Source: an uncultured Verrucomicrobia subdivision 3 bacterium (GTDB lineage: Bacteria > Verrucomicrobiota > Verrucomicrobiia > Limisphaerales > UBA11358). Taken from it: a stretch of 52,400 bases of DNA. Of the stretch, positions 18,601 to 27,130 are shown in pieces. A model generated the notes under the pieces. It was not told where the DNA came from. It did no database searches and worked only from the letters and a program-made list of their open reading frames with translations. Each line of letters begins with the position of its first letter. Position 1 is the stretch's first letter. The translations under genes were made by a program, and so were the position numbers. The stretch spans positions 1-52,400 of the forward strand of contig CAIQWB010000146.1 in the NCBI GenBank assembly GCA_903875465.1, given 5' to 3'.

Positions 18601-21600
18601 AATCCAAGTGGCATAAGGATTGACCGTGAAACCGGAATCGCGGCCGCACCAGAGCGTGCCGTTATTGGTCACGAAGGTGGGAAAGCCGCTGGCGCCGGCG
18701 ATGGTGATCGTGCTGAAACCAGTGCCAACCGCCACCGTATTGCCCACTTGCACGGCCTGGCCCGAAGTCACGAGTGCGGTGGTGGGAACCGTCTGAGTGC
18801 TGCCGCCCAAGTTCAGCGCGCAACCGTTGAGACTGTTGGTGCTCACCAAATAGCCCCCGGTGGCCAGCGTCTGGTTGCCCAAAACCGTGAGGGTGCCCTG
18901 ATTAACCACGGTGGGACCGGAGTAGGTGTTGGTGCCGGACAAGACATCCGTGCCGCCGCCAATTTTGATGAGGGACTGGACACCGTTGGTCTGGCCGATG
19001 GGGCCGGTGAGGTAACCGGTGCCGGAGTTGGCGCCGATGGTGCCATTGGTGCCGCCGATGACCGGACCGGCAAGAGTGAGGGGACCGGCCCAGACGGCAT
19101 TGGCTTCAATCCGCGCCTGCCCGAAGGCTTCACCCGTGATGCCGCCGTTCAGGACCAGGGCGCAGGTTTGCGTCGCGCCATTCACATAAACGGTGCTGTT
19201 GCTGAGGATGTTCACGGTGGTCCCGGAACCGAGGGCTCCGTTCAGCTGGATTTTGCCGCCAGTGGAGTTGACACCCACGTTCAAAATTCCATTAAAGCCG
19301 GCGTTAGTCCCGTTCACCAGGACCGCCCCGGAACCGGAGCCAGTGGTGATGTTCACCGTGCCGCTGCCATTAATACCGGCGTTGAGGCTGTTATAAGTCA
19401 CGCCGCCCGCGGTCAGATTCAAAGTGGCCGCGCTGGCGAGGGTGACACCGGCATTGCCCAGACCGCCAGCCACACCGGTGTTGACGGTACCCGCATTGAT
19501 GACCGTGCCGCCGGTGTAAGTATTGGGGGTGGAAAGAGTCACCGCATTGGTGCCGGACTTTAACAGAGCGGTGGCACCGCTGATGCCGCCAGTGCCGGAA
19601 AGGGTGTAGCTGTAGGTGGAATTATTGAACGTCACGCCGGCCGGGGTGACGGTCGAATTCAGCGCCACGGCGGGATTGGCTGTAATGTAAGTGTCGGCGA
19701 ACACCACTTGATCATTCAACAGTCCGGTGCCCTGTTGATAATAAGTGGCGGTGGGCGTCGCGCCGGACTTCCAAACCAGATTCGTGGAATCGTTCACGTC
19801 CCAAGGCGCGCTGGCGCTGCTCCAAACCAGCGGTTCGGCGATGCTCGTCACGGTCAGCACGAGGGTTTTGGCGCTAAAGCCGGAACCACCCCAGGCGAGG
19901 GTGCCGCTCGTGGAACCCTGGCGGCTGGCCGGTGACCAGTTCAAAACTGGCACGGCGGAGGGGGCGGAGCCGCCCACCACGACCAGGGGATAGACGCCGA
20001 CGCCCACGTTGGCCACATCCACAGTGAGGGCAGGGGTAACGCCAAAAGTCAGGTTGCCCGCCACATTGAGCGGCGCGGTGGTGGGGCTGGGCGGGGTGAC
20101 AAAGGCAAATTCCAGGCCGGTGCCACTGCCACCGGCATTGAAAGTCAGGCTGCCGCAGGTCCATTGGGCATTGCCACCGGTATAAAGCACGCCGAGGGTG
20201 GCGACCCCGGAAGCGGGGGTCACGGCGACGGCGCTGTTGACCAAGGAACCGCCGGTTACCCCGGCCAACTCACCCGCCTTGACGGTGGTGACACCGGTGT
20301 AGGTGCTCACGCCGGAAAGCGAGAGCGTGCCCAAACCAGATTTGGTGAAGGTCCCGCCCGTCGTTTTATCCTGAAAAACCTGGGACACGGAAATATTGGT
20401 GCCGGTGCCCACGTTGAAGTTCACGCCATTAGCCGTGAGGTAAGCGTGGGTGAGTCCGCCCAGATAGGCCGGGCTGGTGGCAGCAGGCGCCAGGAAGCCA
20501 GTGGTAAAATCGAGGGTGAGATTGGCGGTGCCGGTCGGAACGGGGAAGGCGGGCAGAATCACCTGCGCAGCGCCCCCGAGGGTAAGATTGGCACTGCTGC
20601 TGGCGGCGGCCACCAACCGTTGGAAGTTATTGGCGGCAAAGGTGCCGTTGGAAATAGTGAAGGCGGCGGTGGTGGTGGTGCTGCCACTCTGGCCACCAAT
20701 GGACAGGTAGCCGATGGTGGCGGTGCCACCACTCTGATTATAGGCCACGGTGCAATTGGTGACGGCGCTGTCATCCCGGCCCACGGCGAGTTCTGCCGAA
20801 CTCAGGAGCAGGCTGCCGGTCCCGCTCAAGTTAAAGGTGGCGGAACAGCCGTTGTTAACGCCCAGCATCACCCCGCGGGAAGTGCTGGAGAAGCTGCCGC
20901 TGGTGAGCGTGCCACCGCTCAAGTTGTAGGTGCCGGCCCCGCCGCTGCCGTTGCCCACGATCATGGCGGTACCGCTGGTGAAGGACACCGTTCCGGCGGT
21001 TTGGTTCACGATGCCGGCGTAAGCGGACGAGGTGCCGTTGCCGAGGGTAAAGGTATTGGCACCGAGGGCCAGGGTACCGCCCTTGATGCCCAGGGTCGCG
21101 GTGGTCGCCGAGTTGCCCACGGTGACGGCTGCGGTGCCCCAACCGTAAATATCCAACTCCCCGGCGCTGACCGTGATGGCCCCGCTGGCCGTATTCGCTG
21201 CGGAAAGCGTGGCCAAACCAGTGCCCACCATGGCCAGTGTGCCACTGCCGCTGACAATTCCGCCCAGGGTGAGATTGCCGGTGCCGGCGAGGGAGTTGCC
21301 GCCACTTAAAACCACCGGGGTATTGATGGCTTGCGGATTGGCACTATTGTTCGTGATGCCGCCACTCAGGGTAAACGAGTTACTATTAATAATAAACGCG
21401 CTGGCCCCGGCATTAAAGGTTAGACCGCCAAAGGTGAAGGCCGACGCATTGTTGGTCAGGGTGGTGAGACTGGAGGTGCCGAAGTACAGACTATCACCGG
21501 AAACCGGGGTGGCAGTGGCGGCGCCGGGGGTGGTGCCGCTGGTCCAGTTATTGCCCGCGACGTTGCCGTTGGCAGGGGCGGTGGACCAGGCCCAGTTGGC

Positions 21601-21687
21601 AGCGGGCAGCTTGGTGGCGAGAGTGAGACTTAACAGGCAGGCCGCCCGGCTCACATGGCGCCGGAGCAGCGATTGATTCGTTTGCAT
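15655..21687 (-). CDS. Giant secreted protein of autotransporter-associated beta-strand repeats
   Basis: A 2010-residue protein. The start is the ATG at 21687, giving a signal peptide of about 30 residues (ACLLSLTLATKLPAANWAW). Most of the length is a Gly/Asn/Thr-rich beta-helix made of many PATR units such as SLVKSGAGTLELDAVNTYTG and GTVINAGTVNTG. A block containing LWCGRDSG...ATWIQNGDLTI is shared with the GH30/PATR protein. The C-terminus ends in a degenerate form of the window's shared C-terminal module (QYFMLSSTNYNH). I see no autotransporter beta-barrel and no PEP-CTERM tail, so the mode of surface display is unknown. No enzyme domain is recognised; a structural or adhesive cell-surface role is inferred. 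One copy of the CCCCCCAAACGTGCGACTGA motif lies 275 bp upstream, pointing toward this gene. Confidence 0.88.
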   Translation of the reverse strand: MQTNQSLLRRHVSRAACLLSLTLATKLPAANWAWSTAPANGNVAGNNWTSGTTPGAATATPVSGDSLYFGTSSLTTLTNNASAFTFGGLTFNAGASAFIINSNSFTLSGGITNNSANPQAINTPVVLSGGNSLAGTGNLTLGGIVSGSGTLAMVGTGLATLSAANTASGAITVSAGELDIYGWGTAAVTVGNSATTATLGIKGGTLALGANTFTLGNGTSSAYAGIVNQTAGTVSFTSGTAMIVGNGSGGAGTYNLSGGTLTSGSFSSTSRGVMLGVNNGCSATFNLSGTGSLLLSSAELAVGRDDSAVTNCTVAYNQSGGTATIGYLSIGGQSGSTTTTAAFTISNGTFAANNFQRLVAAASSSANLTLGGAAQVILPAFPVPTGTANLTLDFTTGFLAPAATSPAYLGGLTHAYLTANGVNFNVGTGTNISVSQVFQDKTTGGTFTKSGLGTLSLSGVSTYTGVTTVKAGELAGVTGGSLVNSAVAVTPASGVATLGVLYTGGNAQWTCGSLTFNAGGSGTGLEFAFVTPPSPTTAPLNVAGNLTFGVTPALTVDVANVGVGVYPLVVVGGSAPSAVPVLNWSPASRQGSTSGTLAWGGSGFSAKTLVLTVTSIAEPLVWSSASAPWDVNDSTNLVWKSGATPTATYYQQGTGLLNDQVVFADTYITANPAVALNSTVTPAGVTFNNSTYSYTLSGTGGISGATALLKSGTNAVTLSTPNTYTGGTVINAGTVNTGVAGGLGNAGVTLASAATLNLTAGGVTYNSLNAGINGSGTVNITTGSGSGAVLVNGTNAGFNGILNVGVNSTGGKIQLNGALGSGTTVNILSNSTVYVNGATQTCALVLNGGITGEAFGQARIEANAVWAGPLTLAGPVIGGTNGTIGANSGTGYLTGPIGQTNGVQSLIKIGGGTDVLSGTNTYSGPTVVNQGTLTVLGNQTLATGGYLVSTNSLNGCALNLGGSTQTVPTTALVTSGQAVQVGNTVAVGTGFSTITIAGASGFPTFVTNNGTLWCGRDSGFTVNPYATWIQNGDLTIEEQGGYVANYTISAGGTFIYAGPDPINATVGGSALDNMIISGTLLTAQGFTFNDLGTSYPLLTLSSGGVIALSANIPQFITTAGSGTLGRFLVGTNAVINTAGYSTAIGLPLGNVASQTGSLVKSGAGTLELDAVNTYTGPTTVSGGTLLLGASAVLNSGTIVLTNNGTLDVSAQGTYSLAPTNILSGNGTIIGSVADSAGTQFYPGGSGPIGTLNFNANLTLAGGDTLNFDFSNGGSNDVVIVGGALLLNGTTTLNLAKWPLTSGFKVGSYVLLQVTNGIGGSGSFVLFNAPGRQNCNLVINTVGAVQQVVLTVGNSGAPASLAWAGGQNNNAWDTQTTANWLNSASPDYFFSGDSVTFGNVPAANAQVNIAAPAVAPGPIVFTGTNNYLLASSGGYITGIASLTQNGPGSVTLATANDYSGGTVINGGSLILGDGTANNGSILGNITDNGTLAVANPNDATLANNISGSGSVFAAGPGVLTLTGNNSYNGGTLINSNTTLVATAPGALGLPVTNNVISVGANGVLSLHAAGNFTLTNWITGSGALVQHGANGTTLLNSNGFSGGVTIELGAVIVGNSNALGTGPILIDNQGAGAGAYAQLFLKNGVTLTNAITLGTASSYFQGLLMVDAGGYAFGGANGSGTGSDTNGATFAGPITYAPGTVGHGGQFCGPNSGNSWLFITGPVTNTGGSVVVRNGRVQLSGAGDYAGLTVAAGLTSLGANNGVCTNAALGIAASGNATFDLRGFNQAFTELSSSATYTAIITNSSSLPATLAFTPTSSTYGGSIGGNINLVVNGSGILSLTATNHYTGNTTINGGTLELAYLQLATNATVTIASGATLQLDDATTNLVGSLVLAGVSQPAGVYNSANTPAITGAGSLVVAASGPGTFTNPTGITGINLNGGILALTATNGQAGCAYYLLTTTNVAAPVNQWTVVATNVLKAAGAYTFVGTNVFIPAAAQQYFMLSSTNYNH

Positions 21688-22085
21688 AAATACAGTGCGG
21701 GGATGTCTGGTTGGTAATTTGTGGGTTTTAACGGGTCGAGTGGGTCGGCTGGAGGCCGGCAGGGTCGGCAAAAGCGTGTCGTCATCCGGGTAAACATGAG
21801 CGCCAGGTAAAGCCATCAGGGCGACGGAGACGAGTTTTATTACCGGAAAATGGATTCATCGAATGGCCGGTTTGAGCGGGTTATCACCATCATGCGGATG
21901 CCCGCGTGTTGAAAACATTTTCCATGGGTTGATTAGGTTTAAGATTAACAGTTCTGAGGCCGGCGTCAGTCGCACGTTTGGGGGGTATGCCTGGCCCGCC
22001 GGCGACGATTATCCGGGCATTGAGCGTAATGCCACCGGCCGGAACACCTGCGGTTTATGGGGCGTCAACTCGTGGTGGCGGGCAA
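21688..22085. other. Long leader/promoter region of the giant PATR gene
   Basis: Roughly 400 bases without a gene, between the PATR start and the pseudopilin terminator. It contains the conserved motif at 21962-21985, with the TTAACAG word at 21945-21951. The minus-strand leader between the motif and the ATG is about 275 bases. I see no other clear structure. Confidence 0.5.
21962..21985 (-). promoter_or_regulatory. Conserved 24-bp motif, copy 1 (toward the giant PATR gene)
   Basis: Read on the minus strand it begins CCCCCCAAACGTGCGACTGA. It is identical over 24 bases to copy 2 at 23125-23148, and both copies have the plus-strand word TTAACAG exactly 10 bp to their left. It lies intergenically in the upstream region of the PATR gene, so a regulatory role is inferred. 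Confidence 0.65.
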
Positions 22086-22086
22086 T

Positions 22087-22111
22087 AAAAAACGGCGGGT
22101 TGCCGCACCCG
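22087..22111 (-). terminator. Probable terminator of pseudopilin gene 1
   Basis: Just beyond the stop at 22115 on the minus strand: a short CGGGT/ACCCG stem (22096-22100 with 22107-22111), followed by CCG and then six T residues (22087-22092). Confidence 0.55.
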
Positions 22112-22114
22112 TCA

Positions 22115-22915
22115 TCAAGGCGTGTAAACCGTGTTCTGAAGCCGGATCAGGTCGTTGACACTGGTGCTGGCCGGGGCATTATAAGAGAGTTCTTGATTTA
22201 AAGACTGCCATTTCCAATGTTCGGAATGGCCGTCGGCAAAGGCAAAGGTGGCCCCCTTGGAATGCCTTATCGTGGGGGTGTTGGACCATAAGGATTGCTG
22301 GTTGCAGATCACAAAGAACACCCCGTCACCCACCGACAGCAGGCTTTCATCCGCAAAGGTCAAGGCATTCACCGGCGGGGGGCGATTGATGGCGGTGGTT
22401 TTCCTGAAAACCGGGTAGACGGCGGTAACGGTAAAGGTATTCACCGTGCCCGCGGTGCTGGTGTCGCCAGTGGTGGCGCCGCCCATCCGGGCATTCATCG
22501 ACAGAGTGCGCACGGGAACAACATTGGCCCCGGCCGGGCTGGGGGGCCGGACCGCCGGGCATTGGTAGATGCCAGGATTAGGATTGTATACATAGAGCCG
22601 GCACGTTTTGATCCAGGTAATATTGGTGGCATCCACGGGGTTTTGCATGTCGCCGCCCACCCACGATTCCGGCGGCGAACCACCCGTGGTGAGCACCCAG
22701 TTTGGCACCAGGCGCTCTTGATTGTCGCCGGCATACATAATCCACCCGATATCCAGCTGTTTCAAGTTGCTCAGGCAGTGAATGCTTTGCGCCCGATCCT
22801 TCGCCCGGCCCAGGGCGGGCAGCAGCATGGCCGCCAGAATGGCGATGATGGCGATGACCACCAGGAGTTCTATCAAGGTGAAGGCGCCCAGGGCCGGGCT
22901 CGCCAGTTTTTTCAT
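22115..22915 (-). CDS. Prepilin-like (type II secretion G-type) protein with FADGH motif
   Basis: A 266-residue protein. The N-terminus [32 protein letters not shown] is a textbook prepilin peptidase site (cleavage before F, E at +5) plus a hydrophobic helix. A globular region with [18 protein letters not shown] follows, and near the C-terminus [20 protein letters not shown]. This architecture is highly multiplied in Verrucomicrobia and Planctomycetes (DUF1559-like pseudopilins). Its exact role in a secretion or pilus machine is unknown. The frame opens at 22987, but I choose the ATG at 22915 because the prepilin leader must be N-terminal. The leader carries two hairpins, and the conserved 24-bp motif lies about 210 bp upstream. 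Confidence 0.9.
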   Translation of the reverse strand: MKKLASPALGAFTLIELLVVIAIIAILAAMLLPALGRAKDRAQSIHCLSNLKQLDIGWIMYAGDNQERLVPNWVLTTGGSPPESWVGGDMQNPVDATNITWIKTCRLYVYNPNPGIYQCPAVRPPSPAGANVVPVRTLSMNARMGGATTGDTSTAGTVNTFTVTAVYPVFRKTTAINRPPPVNALTFADESLLSVGDGVFFVICNQQSLWSNTPTIRHSKGATFAFADGHSEHWKWQSLNQELSYNAPASTSVNDLIRLQNTVYTP

Positions 22916-22943
22916 AATCTTGCTTGGCACAATAATAAGTAAG

Positions 22944-22972
22944 GGCCCGCGGCGATACCCACGCCGCGGGCC
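22944..22972 (-). promoter_or_regulatory. Strong hairpin in the 5' leader of pseudopilin gene 1
   Basis: An 11-bp perfect GC-rich stem (22944-22954 with 22962-22972, 7-nt loop). On the minus strand it is followed by TTACTTATTATTGTG and then the ATG at 22915. It could be an attenuator or an mRNA-stabilising stem. A second, smaller hairpin (CCGCCAG at 22999-23005 with CTGGCGG at 23014-23020) lies just upstream. Confidence 0.5.
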
Positions 22973-23124
22973 GGTCCCAGCACTCATTTACTGGTTCCCC
23001 GCCAGACCCAAAACTGGCGGAAAGCATGCTTCAACTGCCGTTTTTGATTAATTGCCCGGCGGGCACGGCCGATGAGTATTGGTTTGACGGGTCATTACGG
23101 TGATACTTTAACAGACTGAAGCGG

Positions 23125-23148
23125 GGCGTCAGTCGCACGTTTGGGGGG
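23125..23148 (-). promoter_or_regulatory. Conserved 24-bp motif, copy 2 (divergent pseudopilin/kinase region)
   Basis: Identical to copy 1 over 24 bases, with TTAACAG (23108-23114) at the same 10-bp spacing. It lies between the divergent pseudopilin gene (minus, start 22915) and kinase gene 2 (plus, start 23219). It is oriented toward the pseudopilin but only 70 bp from the kinase start, so it could control either gene. Confidence 0.65.
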
Positions 23149-23218
23149 ATATAATTAACCCACGGGTCTGGGTTATCTGGCCTTGTATCTCGTACGCCAG
23201 GTCCATAACAATGGCGGC

Positions 23219-26200
23219 ATGACCTTCCAGTGGAACACGCTCGTGGGGCGGTTTTGGCGTGCGGGGCGCAGAGCGATCACCGCCAGCCTGGCGCTGGTGC
23301 TGATCACGGGCCTCGCTGCGGCGAGCCTGCCCAACCAGGCATTTTCGGTGCATGGCTGGGATTTGGATGAAGGGCTGCCCAGCACCTGTGTGAATGCCGT
23401 GGTCCGCACCCCGGATGGGTACCTCTGGCTGGGCACCCGGCACGGGCTGGCCCGGTTCGACGGCCTGCACTTCACGATCTTTAACATGACCAACGAACCG
23501 GCCTTGGGGGACAACCGAATCAGCTGCCTGACCACCAACGCCCAAGGAACGCTGTGGATCGGGACGGATAATGGAACCCTGACCAGGTATGCCAACGGGC
23601 GTTTCACGGCAGTCGATACGCAGCAGGCCACCCACGGGGCGAGAATTTCCGGCATCGTGGCGGGGGCGGACGGAGTTTTATGGCTGGGCATTTATGATAA
23701 TGGAATCATTCGGTTGCACCCCGGGCGGGCGGAAACCCAAGCGACCAAACTGCTGCCGGCGGCCAGCATCTGGCAACTAATGGCGGATCCCAAGGGGGGC
23801 ATCTGGTATTTGGCGGATCCCGGGGTACTAGGCCGGATTGACGACGGGGCGAAGATGGTGCCGGTCACCCTGGCGCCCGGGTTCCCGGCCATCCATGCCA
23901 TGGCCCCAGCCCGAGACGGTGGTTTGTGGCTGGCCGCGCAGCGGGATTTAGGCGCTGGCACGCGCATTTTCAAGTGGCAGGACGGGGCGTTGACCGAGCC
24001 ATGGCCCGCCTATCCCTGGCCGCAAAATTCCTGGCGGTCCCGTCCGGGCGCGTTACTGGAGGACCACGCGGGCAACCTCTGGTGCGGCACGTTGGGGGCG
24101 GGGGTTTATTTTAAACCGGCGGACGGCCCGTGGCAAATCCTGGCGGCCGACCTCGCGTTTTCCCAGGCGGAAACGGTATGCCTCCTGGAGGATGAGGCCG
24201 CATCGATTTGGATTGGCACCCGCACCTCCGGCCTGCACCAGGCGGTGCCGCAACCCTTGACGGCGTTGCTGCTGTCGCCCGCCAACCCCCAAAACGTGAT
24301 CCTGACGACCTGTGTCCGCCATGACGGCACCGTCTGGGCGGGTACGGACGGGGACGGAGTTTTTCGCTGGCCGGAATCAGCCACCAACCGGATTGGGGAG
24401 CGGGTGGGGCTGGAAAATTTGCAAATCAACTGCCTGCTGGAGGATTCTGGCAGCAATTTTTGGGCCGGTACCAGTGGCGGCCTGTTTGAATACCGGCAGG
24501 GGCGGTTCCTGCGCGCAACGAACATACTCCGGGGCGGCAAGGTAAACGCCCTCTACGAAAGTCCCCGGGGCCATTTATGGGCGGGATTGAGCGGCGGACT
24601 GGTTTGCCTGAACGGACCCGGGAAAAATTATTATACCCCTGAAAGTGGTCTGCCTAATGGCACCATTCAGGACATTTTGGAAACTCCGGACCAGCGGCTG
24701 TGGGTCGCCATGCAAGGCCAGGGGGTATTCTTCCAGGAGGACGGCCATTTTATCCGCTGGCTGCCAAAACGGGGCGCGCCCGCGGATCACGACCGTTGGG
24801 GCAAGGGAGCCAATGTCCGAAGCCTGGTGCTCGATGCGGATGGTTCCATCTGGGTCGCCACGCATGGCGATGGCTTGTTCCAACTTCAAGGCGATACCAT
24901 CCGGAATTGGAATTGGGAAAATGACGGGCTGCCCAGCAATCACCAGTTCGCCCTCCTGGCGGAAGGCGGCGGCAACCTGTGGCTCAACTGTGAAAATGGG
25001 ATTGTCGGTTACTCGCGCAAAGCCTTGGTGGATTACCACCCCGGCGAGGCTCCGCCGGTGCCGTGGCGGCTCACCCAGGCCGATGGTCTCCCCAACAAGG
25101 TCTGTTCCGGCGGTGGTTCACCGTCCGCCGCCCGGTCGGCGGACGGCCGGCTATGGTTTCCCGATGGGCCGGCCGTGGCGGCCTTTGATCCCGCCACGGT
25201 CGCGCGCCGGCACACCCATACCTGGCCGCCGATTATTGAAGAAGTGCGCGTGGACGGGCGGGCGGAATCACTGGCGGAGCCCAGGGCCTTGCACCTCCTC
25301 TCCGGGGTGCGGAGCCTGGAAATTTATTTCACCTCGCCGAATATCCTCGCCCCCAACCAGCTCCACTTTCGGTATCAACTGGCCGGACTGGACAAGGACT
25401 GGATCGAAGCCGGGGCGCGGCGTTCCGCCCAATACAGCGGCCTGCCACCGGGGGATTACACGTTCCGGGTGATGGTGGCAGACGACTACCGGGTTTGGAA
25501 CGACCAGGCGGCCCGGCTGCCCTTGAAGGTGGAGCCGCATTTCTGGGAAACTGCATGGTTTAAACTGCTCGCCAGTTTGGGCCTGCTGGCCAGCGTCGGG
25601 GTCGGGGTCCACCAGGCGGAGCGCAACCGCAGCCGGCGCACCCTGATGGCCCTGGAGCGGGAGCGCGCCCTGGAACGCGAACGCTCCCGGATTGCGCGGG
25701 ACATCCATGACGATCTGGGGGCCAGCCTGACGGAAGTGGCGTTGCTGGGGGAAATGGCCGGGGACGGTTCCGGCAGCCAGGACGAGTTGCGCGAGCAAAC
25801 CCGGAAGATCTCCGCGGCCGCCCGCGAAATGTCCCAATCCCTGGAAGCCATTGTCTGGGCCGTGCGCCCGGAAAATGATTCCTTGCAAAGCCTGATTGAA
25901 TACATGGGCCGGCGCACGGACGAGCTGTTTGAAAAGATGCCACGCCAGTATCAATTCACCGTCCCCGCCGAGCTGCCGGAATGCTCCCTGCATGCCGAGG
26001 TGCGGCACAATGTATTTTTGGCCTACAAGGAGGCCCTGACCAATTGCTTGAAACACGCCCACGCCCCGCTGGTGCGCATTGAACTAGCTTGCGATTCAAC
26101 GGGGTGCCGGATTTTGATTGCCGATAATGGCCGGGGATTTAACCCCGAACTCATCCGGGCTGGTGCCACCGGGCTCAAAAACATGCGTCACCGAATGGAG

Positions 26201-26281
26201 GAGATCGGCGGGAGGTTTGAAGCCAGCTCCCAGCCGGGCCAGGGAACCACCTTTAAGCTGCAGTTTCCCCTACCCCGCTAA
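23219..26281 (+). CDS. Sensor histidine kinase with beta-propeller (reg_prop) and Y_Y_Y sensor (pair 2)
   Basis: A 1020-residue membrane kinase. After an N-terminal hydrophobic segment (SLALVLITGLAAA) come about 14 two-component-regulator propeller repeats (DGYLWLGTRHGLARFDG, GTLWIGTDNGTLTRY) forming two periplasmic beta-propellers. A Y_Y_Y domain (about 690-770, FRYQLAGLDKDWIEAG) and one transmembrane helix (about 776-797) follow. The HisKA_3 domain has H830 (RSRIARDIHDDLGASL) and the HATPase domain has KEALTNCLKH and DNGRGF. This layout matches Bacteroidetes HTCS-type polysaccharide sensors, except that the regulator is encoded separately, 80 bp downstream. The start is the ATG at 23219; an in-frame TTG at 23183 is possible. 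It is one of the few plus-strand genes and lies between the two glycan blocks. Confidence 0.92.
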   Translation: MTFQWNTLVGRFWRAGRRAITASLALVLITGLAAASLPNQAFSVHGWDLDEGLPSTCVNAVVRTPDGYLWLGTRHGLARFDGLHFTIFNMTNEPALGDNRISCLTTNAQGTLWIGTDNGTLTRYANGRFTAVDTQQATHGARISGIVAGADGVLWLGIYDNGIIRLHPGRAETQATKLLPAASIWQLMADPKGGIWYLADPGVLGRIDDGAKMVPVTLAPGFPAIHAMAPARDGGLWLAAQRDLGAGTRIFKWQDGALTEPWPAYPWPQNSWRSRPGALLEDHAGNLWCGTLGAGVYFKPADGPWQILAADLAFSQAETVCLLEDEAASIWIGTRTSGLHQAVPQPLTALLLSPANPQNVILTTCVRHDGTVWAGTDGDGVFRWPESATNRIGERVGLENLQINCLLEDSGSNFWAGTSGGLFEYRQGRFLRATNILRGGKVNALYESPRGHLWAGLSGGLVCLNGPGKNYYTPESGLPNGTIQDILETPDQRLWVAMQGQGVFFQEDGHFIRWLPKRGAPADHDRWGKGANVRSLVLDADGSIWVATHGDGLFQLQGDTIRNWNWENDGLPSNHQFALLAEGGGNLWLNCENGIVGYSRKALVDYHPGEAPPVPWRLTQADGLPNKVCSGGGSPSAARSADGRLWFPDGPAVAAFDPATVARRHTHTWPPIIEEVRVDGRAESLAEPRALHLLSGVRSLEIYFTSPNILAPNQLHFRYQLAGLDKDWIEAGARRSAQYSGLPPGDYTFRVMVADDYRVWNDQAARLPLKVEPHFWETAWFKLLASLGLLASVGVGVHQAERNRSRRTLMALERERALERERSRIARDIHDDLGASLTEVALLGEMAGDGSGSQDELREQTRKISAAAREMSQSLEAIVWAVRPENDSLQSLIEYMGRRTDELFEKMPRQYQFTVPAELPECSLHAEVRHNVFLAYKEALTNCLKHAHAPLVRIELACDSTGCRILIADNGRGFNPELIRAGATGLKNMRHRMEEIGGRFEASSQPGQGTTFKLQFPLPR

Positions 26282-26297
26282 AACAGCCGTGCAGCCC

Positions 26298-26322
26298 ATA
26301 CCCCCCAAACATGTGATTGCCG
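26298..26322 (+). promoter_or_regulatory. Diverged copy of the conserved motif upstream of regulator 2
   Basis: The plus strand reads CCCCCCAAACATGTGATTG, matching the motif at 18 of its first 22 bases; three of the four differences are transitions. It lies in the 80-bp gap between kinase 2 and its regulator, oriented toward the regulator, 38 bp before the ATG. Possible autoregulation is inferred. Confidence 0.45.
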
Positions 26323-26361
26323 GGCCAGGGACCGATCCACTAAAACTCCCCAGTGTTTGAA

Positions 26362-27084
26362 ATGCCCCCGAAACCCGCCAAAGCCTCCGCGCCCCTGCCG
26401 GCGACTGCCCCGGCCATGACCCCGATTCCAGCCAAGGCCGCCCGGGTGGTGGTGGTGGAGGATGATGCCAATCTGCGGAAAACCATGATCGCCTTCATTA
26501 ACCGCTCCCCGGGCTTTTGCTGCGCTGGCAGCTTCGCGGATGGGGAATCCGCCCTGGCAGAAATCCCCCGCCTCAAACCGGATGTAGTATTAATGGACAT
26601 CGGGCTGCCCGGGATGTCCGGGATTGCCTGCGTCTCCCAGCTGAAACCGCTGCTGCCCGCCACCCCCATCATCATGCTGACAGTTTATGATGAGGGCGAT
26701 TACCTCTTTGATTCCCTCAAGGCGGGAGCCAGTGGGTATCTGCTCAAGCGGGCCATCGGGGACAAGCTCTTGGAAGCCATGGAGGAAGCGGGCGCGGGGG
26801 GCCTGCCACTGACCCGCCACATGGCCGCCAAAGTGGGCCAGTATTTTCAAAAATTCGGCCAGATGCAGAATGAGGTGCACACCCTGACGCCCCGGGAACA
26901 GGAGGTCTTGCAATTGCTGGCCGATGGCTTTCGCTACAAGGAAATCGCGGGGCTGATGGGCATTAGCCTGGACACGGTGCGCGAACATGCCCGCCGCATT
27001 TATGCCAAACTGCACGTCAGTTCCCGCACGGAAGCGGTGGTAAAATTTCTGGGAGGCGCCACCAATCCGCCGGTAAAAAACTGA
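26362..27084 (+). CDS. NarL/FixJ-type response regulator (pair 2)
   Basis: A 240-residue regulator. An unusual Ala/Pro-rich N-terminal extension of about 27 residues precedes the receiver domain. The receiver has the acidic cluster EDD, phosphoacceptor D79 (VLMDIGLP), the switch residue T in MLTVYDEG and K in GYLLKRA. The C-terminal LuxR/GerE domain begins LTPREQEVLQLLADGFRYKEIAGLMGIS. It lies 80 bp after kinase 2 on the same strand and is almost certainly its partner. The start is the ATG at 26362; a GTG at 26353 and an ATG at 26416 are alternatives. It converges with the GH29 gene ending at 27131, so it may control the flanking glycan blocks. Confidence 0.92.
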   Translation: MPPKPAKASAPLPATAPAMTPIPAKAARVVVVEDDANLRKTMIAFINRSPGFCCAGSFADGESALAEIPRLKPDVVLMDIGLPGMSGIACVSQLKPLLPATPIIMLTVYDEGDYLFDSLKAGASGYLLKRAIGDKLLEAMEEAGAGGLPLTRHMAAKVGQYFQKFGQMQNEVHTLTPREQEVLQLLADGFRYKEIAGLMGISLDTVREHARRIYAKLHVSSRTEAVVKFLGGATNPPVKN

Positions 27085-27130
27085 CCGCTCGGGCAGCGGG
27101 ACGGACCATCCCGAAAGCACCCGCGGACCG

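Noticed and set aside
15655-21687. CRISPR-like repetitive DNA
   Set aside because: The repetition is at protein level (PATR units) with degenerate DNA and an uninterrupted reading frame; there are no equal-length repeats or spacers.
22944-22972. Terminator of an upstream gene before pseudopilin gene 1
   Set aside because: There is no minus-strand gene immediately upstream; the plus-strand kinase starts divergently. The hairpin belongs to the pseudopilin leader.
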